DNA from: Xenoacremonium recifei
Lineage: Eukaryota; Ascomycota; Sordariomycetes; Hypocreales; Nectriaceae
Assembly (NCBI GenBank): GCA_012184525.1
Contig: WOFQ01000002.1
Span: 1,550,001 to 1,614,000 of the forward strand
DNA length: 64,000 nucleotides
Direction: 5' to 3'
Shown: piece after piece, positions 1 to 10,229 of the stretch
How positions within the stretch are numbered: the first letter of the stretch is position 1
How the letters are laid out: each line of letters begins with the position of its first letter
The notes under the pieces: generated by a model
The model's input: the letters and a program-made list of their open reading frames with translations, nothing else
Databases searched by the model: none
Told to the model about the DNA's origin: nothing
Translations under genes and position numbers: made by a program

Positions 1-887
1 GCCTCACCATTGTTGCCTGCTTGTCTCTCGTCCAATTTCCAGTAAAGGTTTCCGGGAGCACCGATATCGAGTAGACGAGTTGGCCGCCAGGTCGCTTGAG
101 CAGCAGGAGTTCGCCAAGTACACTGTGTATGAGACGTCGTACAGGTATTGAACCACTTACGCATCAGGCCCTGGACGGATGGGGATGCCATTTCAGGACC
201 TAATTTTGCACAAGAGGTTCTGGTTGCGAGCGCAGGGTCTGATACATAATCAGTATTAGGCGAAGAAACAGCAAAAGATACCTCGAATGGACGTACTCCC
301 TGCGATGTTGAACAGATGAAACCTCATGCATTGCTGTTTGTCGTATACGTCGTTTCAAGGGTTAGTACCAAGTCAATCCCATCATGAGGGCGAGGAGTAA
401 ATGTGTATGTTCCGCTGAATCCCGTGAACGACGAGTCGGCGTCGCCCGAGGTCGCTTGGATTTTCGAGAGTACGCGAAGGCAAATGTTACACCCGTGTCC
501 CGCCCCATTGCGTACATCTTCGACTCCAGTGTAGATGTCCCCTTTTTCGCCATTGAATCCGTTAAATGTCGAGTGGCCAGCAGGCGGGTCACCCTGGAAG
601 ATGACTTGGCAGACATCGCAGATTGTCCCGTACAGAACGTCCGCGACAGGGTCAACTCGTGCGACGACACCATCACTGGAGGCTGTAAAAGCGCCTTGTT
701 GACTAGGGAGATCGGCATCAGGATTCGAATCTATCTGGAGAGTTGTTTGAAGACTAGGTGCTGCGTAATGTTCTGTTGGTACTGGAGTAAAATACAAGTC
801 TGAGTGCTTTACTGGATGATTGGCGCCCAAGATGCGGAGAAGGTGCAGCCTCCTTAGCTGACTTGCAGTAGATAAATATGTTTCCAA
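1..887 (-). pseudogene. HET-domain protein, N-terminal part, broken by in-frame TGA (runs off left edge)
   Basis: Read on the minus strand from about 887 to the left edge. The frame carries the cysteine-rich preamble typical of HET (heterokaryon incompatibility) proteins: ICDVCQVIF, then GHGCNICLRVL about 45 residues later. It reaches a TGA at 324-326, but the same frame stays open to base 1 and continues with another HET-type signature: FNTCTTSHTQC followed by PTRLLDIG. In the family these precede the HET domain proper, which would lie outside the window. I found no GT-AG intron that removes the stop and keeps frame; the best candidate intron is 49 nt, not a multiple of three. The simplest reading is a nonsense mutation (CGA to TGA would do it), though an unusual intron cannot be excluded. 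The true start codon is unclear. Confidence 0.6.
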
Positions 888-1244
888 TAACGAATATTAC
901 AAGGTACCAAATTACAATATCATTATACGGAGTGATCATCACAGAATATCTCGTTATTACTAAACAAAGTATATGTAGCAGTAGCTGGAAAGACTAATTA
1001 TAGAGCTACTTGTAAGCTTAAAAAGCAATTTTTCGTGTTGAAATTAGGTGCTTTACGTGGAGTACGTTGTTGCGCCAAATCCGAACAAAAATGAAAAGGA
1101 TTTTCTAGTCGGCCTATTTTACTTTCTGCCTTCCTTTCGAATCCACGATTGGTCGGAGACCATCCTCAGGTTATAGGTGCCTCTGTAGCGGCCTTCGCAA
1201 ATTACCTCTCGTCAATTGTATTGTACGCTTTCGCAGACTGGTCC
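888..1244. other. Intergenic, AT-rich
   Basis: No gene seen. The stretch is AT-rich with scattered stops in all frames. Confidence 0.5.
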
Positions 1245-1959
1245 TCAGGTGCCAACTAGCAAACCCAGCCTAGAAGGCATCGCGATGCTCTGAGCTGGGA
1301 CTACTCCTAGAAGCCTGAAAACAGAGGAGGCTGCCACCAGACGATAACGTGCTCGGTAGGTCGCTGATCTCAGGCGAATCAAAGCTATCTCGAGAAGACA
1401 TAACAATGTACAAGTCTTTGACAACAATGAAAGCGGTTGCCTAGCTGGGTAGCATGCTATTAGACCCATCGACGGTCTCTCCACTGGCCAAAGCGGCCTG
1501 GATGACCTCTGGCTTGTCAGCAGAGATTGGGTTGGCATTGGAATTGAAGAAGTCCTTCATCTGGCCAAGCAGTGCAGCGTTCAGCCATGGCCGGTCTATG
1601 GTCACCTTTATAGAGCGGAACCTATCTGAACATTGGTATTCTTGATGGTAGTTTTCTAGCTCAATTGCGGGGTGGTAGCGTCGGCATCGCTTGCGAACCA
1701 GAGACTAGGGGACTAGTCGCTTTGCGAGACAGCAGAGGCGCTGAGGGTCTTGCTCATGTCTTCGGATGCCTTGCTATCTATGACGAACCATTGCCATACA
1801 GAGGCTTCATCCTGCGACGGGCGTGAACTCCAGAGGTCCAGCAGCTTCAGGCGCAGTCGTGTTATGCTCAGCGGCCCCGCTGGCTCCGATCTTTGTCGCT
1901 GCAACACCAATCGGATTTTCCGAAGCTTGAAGGATCGTCTGGTAGTATTCGATATCCAT
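1245..1959 (-). pseudogene. Decayed gene of a fungal family with an 'RPW ... VVKD ... SSGG' core
   Basis: Starting from an ATG at 1957-1959, protein-like text continues leftwards but hops between frames. One segment begins MDIEYYQTILQ and ends near 1808. A second contains VWQWFVIDSKAS. A third contains KTTIKNTNVQI. A fourth contains KVTIDRPWLNAALL, then a TAG, then TAFIVVKDLYIVMS and a Gly/Ser-rich tract SSGGSLLCF. At least three frameshifts and two in-frame stops separate these, so no intact protein can be made. The segments are in the order expected of one protein. I do not recall a named function; proteins with the RPW and VVKD motifs are, to my memory, uncharacterised. Start and end are approximate. 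Confidence 0.55.
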
Positions 1960-2197
1960 CGTAAATGACTGGATCTACTCATTGATGGTTTAAAGAGAGG
2001 TCAAAGGGTCCAGTCCGCGAGCTTCAGAAGTGGCAGTAGCAGTACGGGTTAAGAATTTAGGAGTGGGAATGAGGATCGAGGATTAGAGGTTCTCTAACTC
2101 GGTGAGCGTAGAATGTGGGTTTATAGTGGCTGAGAGTCAGGCCGATTCTAGCTGCAAGGCAAATCGAATGCCAGATTGTCTGCGAACCCCCGTCTTC
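1960..2197. other. Short intergenic stretch
   Basis: No gene seen between the decayed gene and the 3' end of the Zn2Cys6 regulator. Confidence 0.4.
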
Positions 2198-3646
2198 TTA
2201 AATGACTATTCTCTTGCTGTATTCATACCAGTAGTTCAACCCAGGCTGGTCCTTTACTCGCCAGAATGTCCTCATCATGATTTGGATCTTAGATCGAAAG
2301 ATAGCCGTGTATCCAATTAAGTGAGAAACGGTCTTAACAGCTTGTAGTCTCTCGTTCTCGTCCGTAATCTCCATACAAGCGAACACGTATGGATACGCAC
2401 ACTGCTTCACGCTCCTTCCAGAGAAGTCTCTTGTTATTGAGATTTCCCGGATGATAGCTCTTGATAACCGTACCGCCTCTTTATCATTGCAACCGTAAGG
2501 ATAGCGGAGGCGGTGACTGACCAAAAGTCCTACTAAGCGGAAGACTTCATGCTGTGTCAGGATACAAGCGGCCTCGGAGGCTGAAAAGCGCTCCAGGACG
2601 GCAGAGGAGTACTTTGGTTTCCAGTGTTCCAGTTTTTGCTTGATGCGGTATAGAGATTTTAGTACCTCGCCACGATCCGTATCATCTGCGTATTTCATAG
2701 CCATGCCCAGTTCACACAAGTCCTGTAGGACACAGAGAAGGGGAATACTGACTCCAAGGTACCGGTCAACGTTATCAGAATGGTGTTCCGGGAATCGCAG
2801 TGTTGGGATCTCGCACCGCCAGAGGCACTCAAACGTCTCGGAGCCAACGATGGTGGCCAGGAATGAGTGAGAATCCGTGTCTAATCCAGAGAGTCCGGTG
2901 CCATACATGGGCTTCACTAGGCTTAGTATGTAACGACAGACTGTAAATACGTCCTGGCCATATCCAAACTGGGCAAAGGTATAGATGGCAAGACCGACAG
3001 ACAGCAAGTTCGTTACATTCATTGAGTCCGTCGCAGTCATTGACCGTAAAATCTTAATGGCAGTGGCTGCCTGCCAATGGATCATGTCGCGAGAGAGCCC
3101 GGTAAACGACAGCGCCTGGTCTTCGGCAAATGAGCCAGCGCATGCCGCGTAGCCGTCTTTGACCAGAGGCATGATGGTGGCGAATCGAGAGGCCAGAGCT
3201 GCTTTCATTGTTGAAGCAAAACTGGGTGCAATGAGGAACTGATTGAGGACTCTGTCGGAGTCCAAGCAGTAATGGAGCAGAGTTCGCTCGACGTCGGTTA
3301 AATGGTCAACCAAACTTGGCGCCCAAAGCATGAGCGGTGCCTCAGGGATAATGGCAGCCGCAGTTCCCTCCCGCTCAGAGGCTGGCGACACGTCTCCAGA
3401 GATGGGTTTGCATTTTGACAAGTTTCTTGGTGGTCGCCGCTGAAGCTGTCGTTTCGGCCTGGTCTCAACACTCGACAATCGTAATGCGGGCCGGCCAATA
3501 GGCTGGGCGGGCCTTGTGAGAAGGCACTTATGCCCAAGTCTTAAGCAACGCTCGCAGATGTCGTTCCCAGCGGGCGAACACTTTGCTTTGACGGCATAGC
3601 AACGGTCGCAGGCACGTCTCGCATCTAGCGCACGGCGGGTAGCCAT
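2198..3646 (-). CDS. Zn2Cys6 fungal transcription factor
   Basis: 482 residues, apparently one exon. Residues about 11-40 form a Zn2Cys6 binuclear cluster: ACDRCYAVKAKC, then ICERCLRLGHKC, which gives six cysteines with the usual spacing. A basic Arg/Lys/Pro linker follows, then a long helical region typical of the ligand/effector part of these regulators. The open frame continues upstream with GTG, but ATG at 3644-3646 puts the zinc cluster close to the N-terminus as usual. It is a nuclear DNA-binding regulator. It lies beside an MFS transporter on the same strand and an amidase, so it probably controls that pair (inference). The C-terminus is slightly short for the family, so a missed 3' exon is possible. 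Confidence 0.88.
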   Translation of the reverse strand: MATRRALDARRACDRCYAVKAKCSPAGNDICERCLRLGHKCLLTRPAQPIGRPALRLSSVETRPKRQLQRRPPRNLSKCKPISGDVSPASEREGTAAAIIPEAPLMLWAPSLVDHLTDVERTLLHYCLDSDRVLNQFLIAPSFASTMKAALASRFATIMPLVKDGYAACAGSFAEDQALSFTGLSRDMIHWQAATAIKILRSMTATDSMNVTNLLSVGLAIYTFAQFGYGQDVFTVCRYILSLVKPMYGTGLSGLDTDSHSFLATIVGSETFECLWRCEIPTLRFPEHHSDNVDRYLGVSIPLLCVLQDLCELGMAMKYADDTDRGEVLKSLYRIKQKLEHWKPKYSSAVLERFSASEAACILTQHEVFRLVGLLVSHRLRYPYGCNDKEAVRLSRAIIREISITRDFSGRSVKQCAYPYVFACMEITDENERLQAVKTVSHLIGYTAIFRSKIQIMMRTFWRVKDQPGLNYWYEYSKRIVI

Positions 3647-4294
3647 TGGTCGAACGAGCGTTGTCACCAGGGAGGATGCTGAGATCTCCGAGTTATGTTA
3701 GAGCGGAAAGGGCGCGATACTCGGCGACAAGAGACGCCGCATCCCTAGACGGGAACAACAAATGCACTGATAGACAGATGCGGGAGCAGGGGTCAGTCGC
3801 CGATGAAAGAGAATTGCGGTGGGTTTCGAAGTTCGATGTGTTTTAGATTGAAGTGCCTCAGCTTCAACTTGGGATGGATGCAATGAAGAAAGTCACGTGT
3901 GAAGAAGACCCGAGAGAAGGCTATACGGGCATTCCTACAGGAGATGTGCGCACCCGGGGAAATATGTACGCGTAGAGGTGAGCTCGCGCTAGCCGATAAG
4001 CTAGCTCACTGCTGGCTCACCGTTACAGTCCGGCTTGGTGACCTGATATACGGCATTAAGTGGTCTAGATCCTACACTACCCAAAATAGGCTAAACAGGC
4101 AGAACTTGCTAAGGCAATCTGAAACGATGTTATGATGGCGGCACATGCTCGTCTGAGGTGAATGGCTACTCAAAACGCTGTTACTCATAGGTAGTAAAAG
4201 TAAAAAGGGTAACTCTAGCGCTCTTGTTCAGCGCAGTCTGTGCATTACCGGATCCAAGACGCTATCCGGCGAACGAGGACAGCAGAGGATCAGA
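3647..4294. other. Intergenic between regulator and transporter
   Basis: About 650 bp holding the promoter of the regulator and the 3' flank of the transporter. Nothing else supported. Confidence 0.4.
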
Positions 4295-6137
4295 TCAAAA
4301 GTCTCTCCTTCCGACGGGTTGTTTCATGGCCAGCGCCTTGTACCTGTCAGCCGTCCACATGCGAGCTCTCTTGCCAAAGATCAACATCGGGATAGTCAGT
4401 GCGGTGATACCCGCAGAGAGGCAACCGGCGCAAATGAACATATTCTGAAGGCCGATTGCGGCGATCCATGGTTGTAGGGCGAAGAGAATACCAATGGATA
4501 TACCGTTTCGAATAAAAGCCACAGCAACGAGAGCATCACCGATAATCTGGCAGCCATCATGAGTCACACTTCCCATCTTGGAGGCGTTGGAGTGTCTGTC
4601 ACTTACATCGTGGTAGCAATCAACTAGATAGGTGAGGGTGATATCCAGGACCATGTTAAACCCAGCAGTATAAATGGCTGACCCTACTGCGAGTCCAATC
4701 CAAGGCATGCTCTGGCAATCTGATCAGTGCTCCTGCGACATGCATTTGGAAGAGGCCCTGACTTACGTGTGCTAATCCAATTCCATAAAGGAAGATGCCT
4801 GCGGGGCAGAGCAGGATGGGCAGGAGATTGAGCCAGAGGCGCATTTCAGGCTCATAGATACCACGGTTTCTCTTGCTCAAAATGATGATACATCTGTCGT
4901 TGAGTGGTCCGCCGAGGATGGCGCCGAAGAGCGTCCCGATAAATCCGGCCAGGGCAAAGAGTCCAATTCCGGCAGCAGAGAAGTTCCAGGGTGCTGCCAC
5001 CATATACTCAGCCGCCGTTGTGAGTAAGATTGAGAACCAGGCAAGACACGCTCCGTACATGAGAGCAGTATAAGCCACAGCAGGGAACGTTGCCAGCACA
5101 ATAAATGGTTGGTAGTAGCGCTCTAGGACTGGCGTTTCGGAGGAGGACGTCAACGCTAGACGCCGGGTCCAGGACCGTTTTTCTCCTGTAGTAGTCGCTT
5201 CGCTGACCATGTCTTTCCTTGATGCGAGTTTGAGATGACTCTTCTCGTCCCCGCCGGTTGTCGCGTTGATAGACTGCTCTCGCTCGCCTTCGACTTCGTT
5301 GATGACAACGTATTTTGTTTCTTCGAAGAAGAAGAAGATGGCAACGAGGTTAACGGCGAGGAAAATGACACACCACCACCAGATCCATCTCCAGCCCTGG
5401 GATACAGCGCTGTAGCCCGCTGCAACAGGACCGAGGTACGCGCCTGTGTAGACCATAAAAAGGTAGATGCCGTTGATGGACGCGCGCTGGTGCACGAAAA
5501 AGAGATCCGAGATTGTCATCTGGACAATAGTCTCGCTAATCGCCCCCCCGAGACCACACACCAAATTCGAGACGAGAACTTCCCAGCCCGTCTTCATCTT
5601 GGCTTGCCATATCGCCCCGGAGAGCTGTACACAGGCGCTGACGATGTAGACCGGGCGACGTCCATACTTGTGCGCCATCGGGATGATAAGCCAGCAGCCC
5701 ATTGCCAGCCCAGCAAAGTTCATCGCCGTCGAGTGGTTGAGCAGCGTGTATGATACGCCCAGGTCCTCGCTCACCATTGCCCATATCGTTGTCCCGATAT
5801 CCAGGAGCACAAAGGTCATCAAGGTGTAGAAGCATGTTAGGAAGAAATTCAAGAACTTCCTCGACTTCGACCAGTTCTAGAAGGGGTGCGTGTTCAGTTC
5901 TTGTGAGCTAGCTTTTCGACGTTTAGTGTTTGCTCACTAGAGGATCGTTTGGGTCATTAGACGGCTGTGGCCATAAGATAATCTCGTCCGAATTGCTTCC
6001 CACTGCACAAAGTATGATTAGTCAAATTCATAAAGCAACGGAGTAAACTTCAACGTACATTGTTCGAGTTGCACGGTCCCGGGTGCATGAGAGTGCGGGT
6101 TTGCATCGGAACCACAACCCTCTTCGTTCAGACTCAT
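4295..6137 (-). CDS. MFS transporter (DHA1/HOL1-like)
   Basis: 556 residues from four exons: 6059-6137, 5938-6002, 4767-5876 and 4295-4711. The introns have clean ends (GTACGT..CAG, GTGAGC..TAG, GTAAGT..CAG), and frame is preserved. The soluble N-terminus ends with DPNDPLNWSKSRK, a signature just before helix 1 in many fungal MFS drug/HOL1-type transporters. A loop 2-3 motif is visible as HKYGRRPVYI, and about 12 hydrophobic segments follow. A long acidic/basic cytoplasmic loop separates the two six-helix halves. It is a plasma-membrane proton-coupled exporter or importer of small organic compounds; the substrate cannot be told. It is divergent from the amidase at 6748, with about 610 bp shared, which suggests co-regulation. 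Confidence 0.9.
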
Positions 6138-6747
6138 AATAGCGGTAGAATTAAACACGTATCAAGGTGGAGAGAAGGGGGATCATCCGCAGACTTCAAG
6201 GCCGAGATCTTAAGTTCATGTCAAGTCAAGTTGAAGGCATTGTGTCTATGTATAGTTGAGCTCTTACTGTCCGCAGCCAAGCTCCGCGGGCACTCCTGGG
6301 CTAGTTCATAAGAGCCAATTGAGATAAGAAACGTCGACTTCCGGTGATCAGGAGCATGGTGTTTGAGTCTCGGGCCAATCAGGGCTCCGTTAAGTTGCCG
6401 TCTGTTAGTTACTCTAGTGCTGCGAAGAAGTGCCCGGCTTATCTCGTAGCGGAGCGCGGAAATGCCAAGCGATAAGACGGAGGATCTTCAATTATCTGGC
6501 CTACCAGAGCCCCCTAAAGTCACCGTCTCGCTTATCTCCTGGATTATTCAGTCTAATTCCTCAAACAAGTGCTCCGTAATGATGCTAGGGACAGCCGGAA
6601 TTCACGGCATCTCGAGACTGCTCCAAACCGCCTTTGGGCAAACATCAAAATAAATATCAATCCCTACCATCCTCATTTGAGGGTTTGCTAGACACCAAAA
6701 TACTTCAGATCCCAACCTCACTGCTCTATTCCCTCTCTACCTCCCAA
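6138..6747. promoter_or_regulatory. Shared divergent promoter region, MFS transporter / amidase
   Basis: 610 bp between two outward-facing ATGs with no gene of its own. It is where a Zn2Cys6 regulator encoded 2.5 kb away would be expected to bind. I did not identify a specific site. Confidence 0.4.
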
Positions 6748-8715
6748 ATGGCTTCGCCGGACGGATCTAGTTGGCAGCAAGCCGCCGCCTTCAAGCAGAA
6801 AAGTAGACTCGAGGCTATTCCAAAGGAGTGGATGTTAACGCCGCCGCTATTGGCCCAACAGGACTTGGGCCCTACAGCCACCACGAATGTTGTCTCTCTC
6901 AATCTCGTTCGAAAGTCTGGTATATTGTCAGACTTGGAGATGGACATCACCGAGAGCTATACGGCACCCGAACTCATCAAGAAAATGATTATGGGAGAGC
7001 TCACTTCTGAGCAAGTGACGGCTGCATACTGCAAGCGAGCGGCCATTGCTCAGCAGCTGGTTGGTCACCGCTTCCCTTGCGTGTCCCATAATGCGCTGGC
7101 TAACATAACATCTCGTCAGACCAACTGCCTTACGGAGATATTTTTCGATCGGGCCTTGGAGCGGGCACGGTTTGTTGATGAATATCTAAAAACTCATAAA
7201 AAGCCCATCGGTCCGTTGCATGGGCTACCAATTAGCATCAAGGTTAGTTAATCCTTTCAGCCCTTTGATACATATAGCCATCTCTCTAATCAATCACCCT
7301 TCACGTAGGATTCTTTCAACTATCAAGGCATACCATCCACTATAGGCCTTATAGCTTTCATCAAGAATAAACCACCAAGTGGAAACTCTGTGCTGACTGA
7401 TATGCTTTTGGATCTGGGAGCGGTTCTATATGTCAAGACAAATATTCCCCAGAGTCTGATGGTGTGTGGTTCATCGACGGTATAATGGTTGCATGTTGAC
7501 GTTTAGCAGACGTGTGACTCCGATAACAATGTATTCGGTCGAACCTTGAACCCCCGAAACCTGAACCTCACTGCTGGAGGTTCCAGTGGAGGTGAGAGTG
7601 CTCTAGTTGCGATGCACGGCTCGCCAATCGGGATTGGCACGGATCTGGGAGGGTCAATCCGTATGCCGGCTGCATGCACTGGAGTCTATGGCTTCAAGCC
7701 TTCAGCCGGCCGCATCCCTTATTCTAGGCAGACAGGGGCAGGTGCCACTTGCTTTCACAACGTTCGTGCTTGTGCCGGGCCCCTTTGCAATAGCTTCGAG
7801 GAGGTTGAATTCTTCATGAAGTCCATCGTCGACGCTCGCCCTTGGGACCGAGACTCGATGTCCCTGGCTGTCCCTTGGAGAACTCTCCCGGCTCTTAACA
7901 GGCCCTTGACAATTGGAGTCCTGGCAGAAGAGCCTAAGTATCCTCTCCACCCTCCAGTCCGTCGTGTTCTTGAAGCTGCGATTGAGAAGCTGGAAACGGC
8001 AGGACACAAGATTGTCCGTCTGTCTCACGACTCCAAGTACAATATCAGTCTTTCTAATGACTTGATGTTTGATTACTACGGCTTTGATCCGGATCAAACA
8101 TGTATGAAGATTATTCAGAGTACCGGGGAACCAGTCGTTCCTTCTTTGATCAAGATGAAGACCTTGGAATCAATCCATGAAACCAAACGTGGCAATAGCC
8201 GGGCACTCGCAACGATGAACTGTACACGATTAGAGATGATTGATTATTGGCTAGATGTGTATATCCGGAATCAGCTCGACATCATTCTGGCACCGCCGGC
8301 TCAAAGCACAGCTGTTGAGCACGATTGCTGGAACTGGATCCCCTACACGACAAGTTTCAATCTCGTCGATGTAAGCTAAAATACCCCAAGCCCTCCGATC
8401 AATATAAAAATACAACAGCTGACATTTCTAAAGTTCCCGGCGATGGTTATACCATTCGACCATGTTCAGAAGGGCTTGGACTCTGTTCCATTCTCGCTCA
8501 AGCCCGGGCAAGTTGGACCCGCCTGTATGTCTTTCTCTCTCATTTCTGTTACCTTCGATTCATGGAAGTGCCTTTCACTGACTTGGATTACTTAAATAGA
8601 CAATATCGACGTCCTTGACGGCGCCCCATGCGCGGTCCAAATTATCGGTCGTCATCTTCACGATGAAGAAGTTTTACAAGCTGCGAGAATTGTAGACGAT
8701 GTGCTCCGAGGCTAG
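6748..8715 (+). CDS. Amidase signature family hydrolase
   Basis: 552 residues from six exons: 6748-7059, 7120-7242, 7309-7461, 7507-8370, 8434-8524 and 8600-8715. The first intron (60 nt) contains no stop and is easily mistaken for coding; removing it restores the family text AQQL-TNCLTEIFFD. The amidase triad is visible: Lys in GPLHGLPISIK, the Gly/Ser loop LTAGGSSGGE, and the nucleophile region GTDLGGSIRMPA (Ser-cisSer-Lys chemistry). The enzyme hydrolyses amide bonds (acetamidase/formamidase-type or a plant- or microbe-derived amide); the substrate is unknown. Fungal acetamidase-like enzymes are about 540-560 residues, so this copy is full length. Linkage with a transporter and a regulator suggests an uptake-and-hydrolysis unit. 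Confidence 0.92.
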
Positions 8716-10229
8716 GCCCGAAGCTGATCACGTATAATTGAGGCAGCAGAGAGACTAATGACATTCACTCTGCCACAATAAGTAGGAATGCTATTAGCTT
8801 AAATTAAAATGGATTTCTCTTGTAAACGGCCTATGACTGTGATTTCTGGTCCTTTATCCAGGGCAGCTTAGTTTGCAGGTAGCCTACATTAACGATGACC
8901 GGAATGCCTTCGTTACACTCTTCCAGATCGTGATATTGATCATGTGTGGGCGGGATTTGTGGTTCAAGGATATGAGCTATTGACGGCCGGCAGCTCTAGC
9001 GTCTAGCCCTGTCGCGATCCGCACGAATTCACATTAAGAACAGTTGCAACGTCCAGCAATCCTGACCCCAACGTGCTCTATCAAGTAATAAGGAACCAGC
9101 TGCAGGAAACAGAGAGAATCTGGGGTACATCAGATATCATTAATCTCTACAAGAACTACCGTCGTTTATGATGAGCCCTGGCCATGAGGGCAGTATACTC
9201 CGAGTCTTCGCCACTCCTTGATGTCAGCGGGAGTGACTGCTGATGCCTGGTTCAGGGCAATCTCGACAGTGGGATATAGACCGCTGTCCAAGTCTTTGGG
9301 TATAGTATTGGCTTGCCCCCGCCGGGCTCGCTGCTGACAGCAGTGCTGGTAGATTGGGACAGCAAACTATGCTGAAGGCAGCGCCACCAAGGTTCACAGT
9401 GAAGCAATAATTGGTGCTTGGAAAAGCAAAAATTTTGCATATCGGATAAGGTCCCAATGGGGACAAATGGTGGCACAAGTTTGAGTGATGAGGTGCAATT
9501 GGGCATCAACATTGTTCAGGCCAGGCGCCCCTCGCTGTCTTCATGAGGCGCAATTGATCCGAACGAAAGCGATGCTGGCTGCCGCATGCCCTTCAATAAA
9601 CGCTCGTCAACCAAACATTACCTGATAGTAAGGCAATCCCGAAACCCTTGAGAAAATGGTTTCAATAACAAGGGAATTACATCAGGCCAAAGCTTGTCTT
9701 AAAAGGTCAACAGGGCATGACTCCGCGCTGGCGTGTAAGGTTGCAACGATACTCATGGCTAGCGCATGCATGACAGAGATGTGCTTTGACTTGTGGCGAA
9801 CCGATATAGCGGTTTGATTAGCTCAAGACTCAATGCAACCTGCCGCACGGTGGTGTCTAGGAATAGAACAGTGGTGCGCGCACCGGATACACTTCCACCG
9901 TTGCCTGCATGCACGTCGACTGGCGGATGGACTTCACAGCGGCCTCCTAGTCGCCCGTTAGCGAAGCCCGTCATGGGTGACAGGCGTGTGCTGAACTCGT
10001 CCATTGGCCAGTCACCACTCCCAGACCCGATGTCAACAAATGGGATCAGCTGGCCATGCAGTCGAGGTTCTGAGGCACAATTCTAATGTGCTAATTCGCT
10101 AATCTTAGGCGGCTCTGCATGAGGTAGCGTTGCGTGAGTGCCAGCTTTAGGCGGCGATTCATAAGAACCCTGGCTCGCCTTCAGCCCCCATCAGCTTCTC
10201 GTCCAACGCAAATTTTTGTAACTGTTGCC
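8716..10229. other. Long intergenic region, possible gene remnant near 9.8-10.06 kb
   Basis: No supportable intact gene in 1.5 kb. On the minus strand, between about 10060 and 9760, there is a protein-like open stretch with short phrases such as LIPFVDIGSGSG and TVLFLDTTVRQVAL, but no recognised domain and no clear start. It may be the relic of an exon. Confidence 0.3.

Noticed and set aside
9224..9512. Two overlapping minus-strand open frames of 84-86 codons
   Set aside because: No recognisable domain, poor start contexts and no splice support.
9759..10060. Protein-like minus-strand stretch with phrases such as TVLFLDTTVRQVAL
   Set aside because: Could be a gene relic, but I could not place it in any family and a plus-strand frame overlaps it; mentioned only in the intergenic entry.
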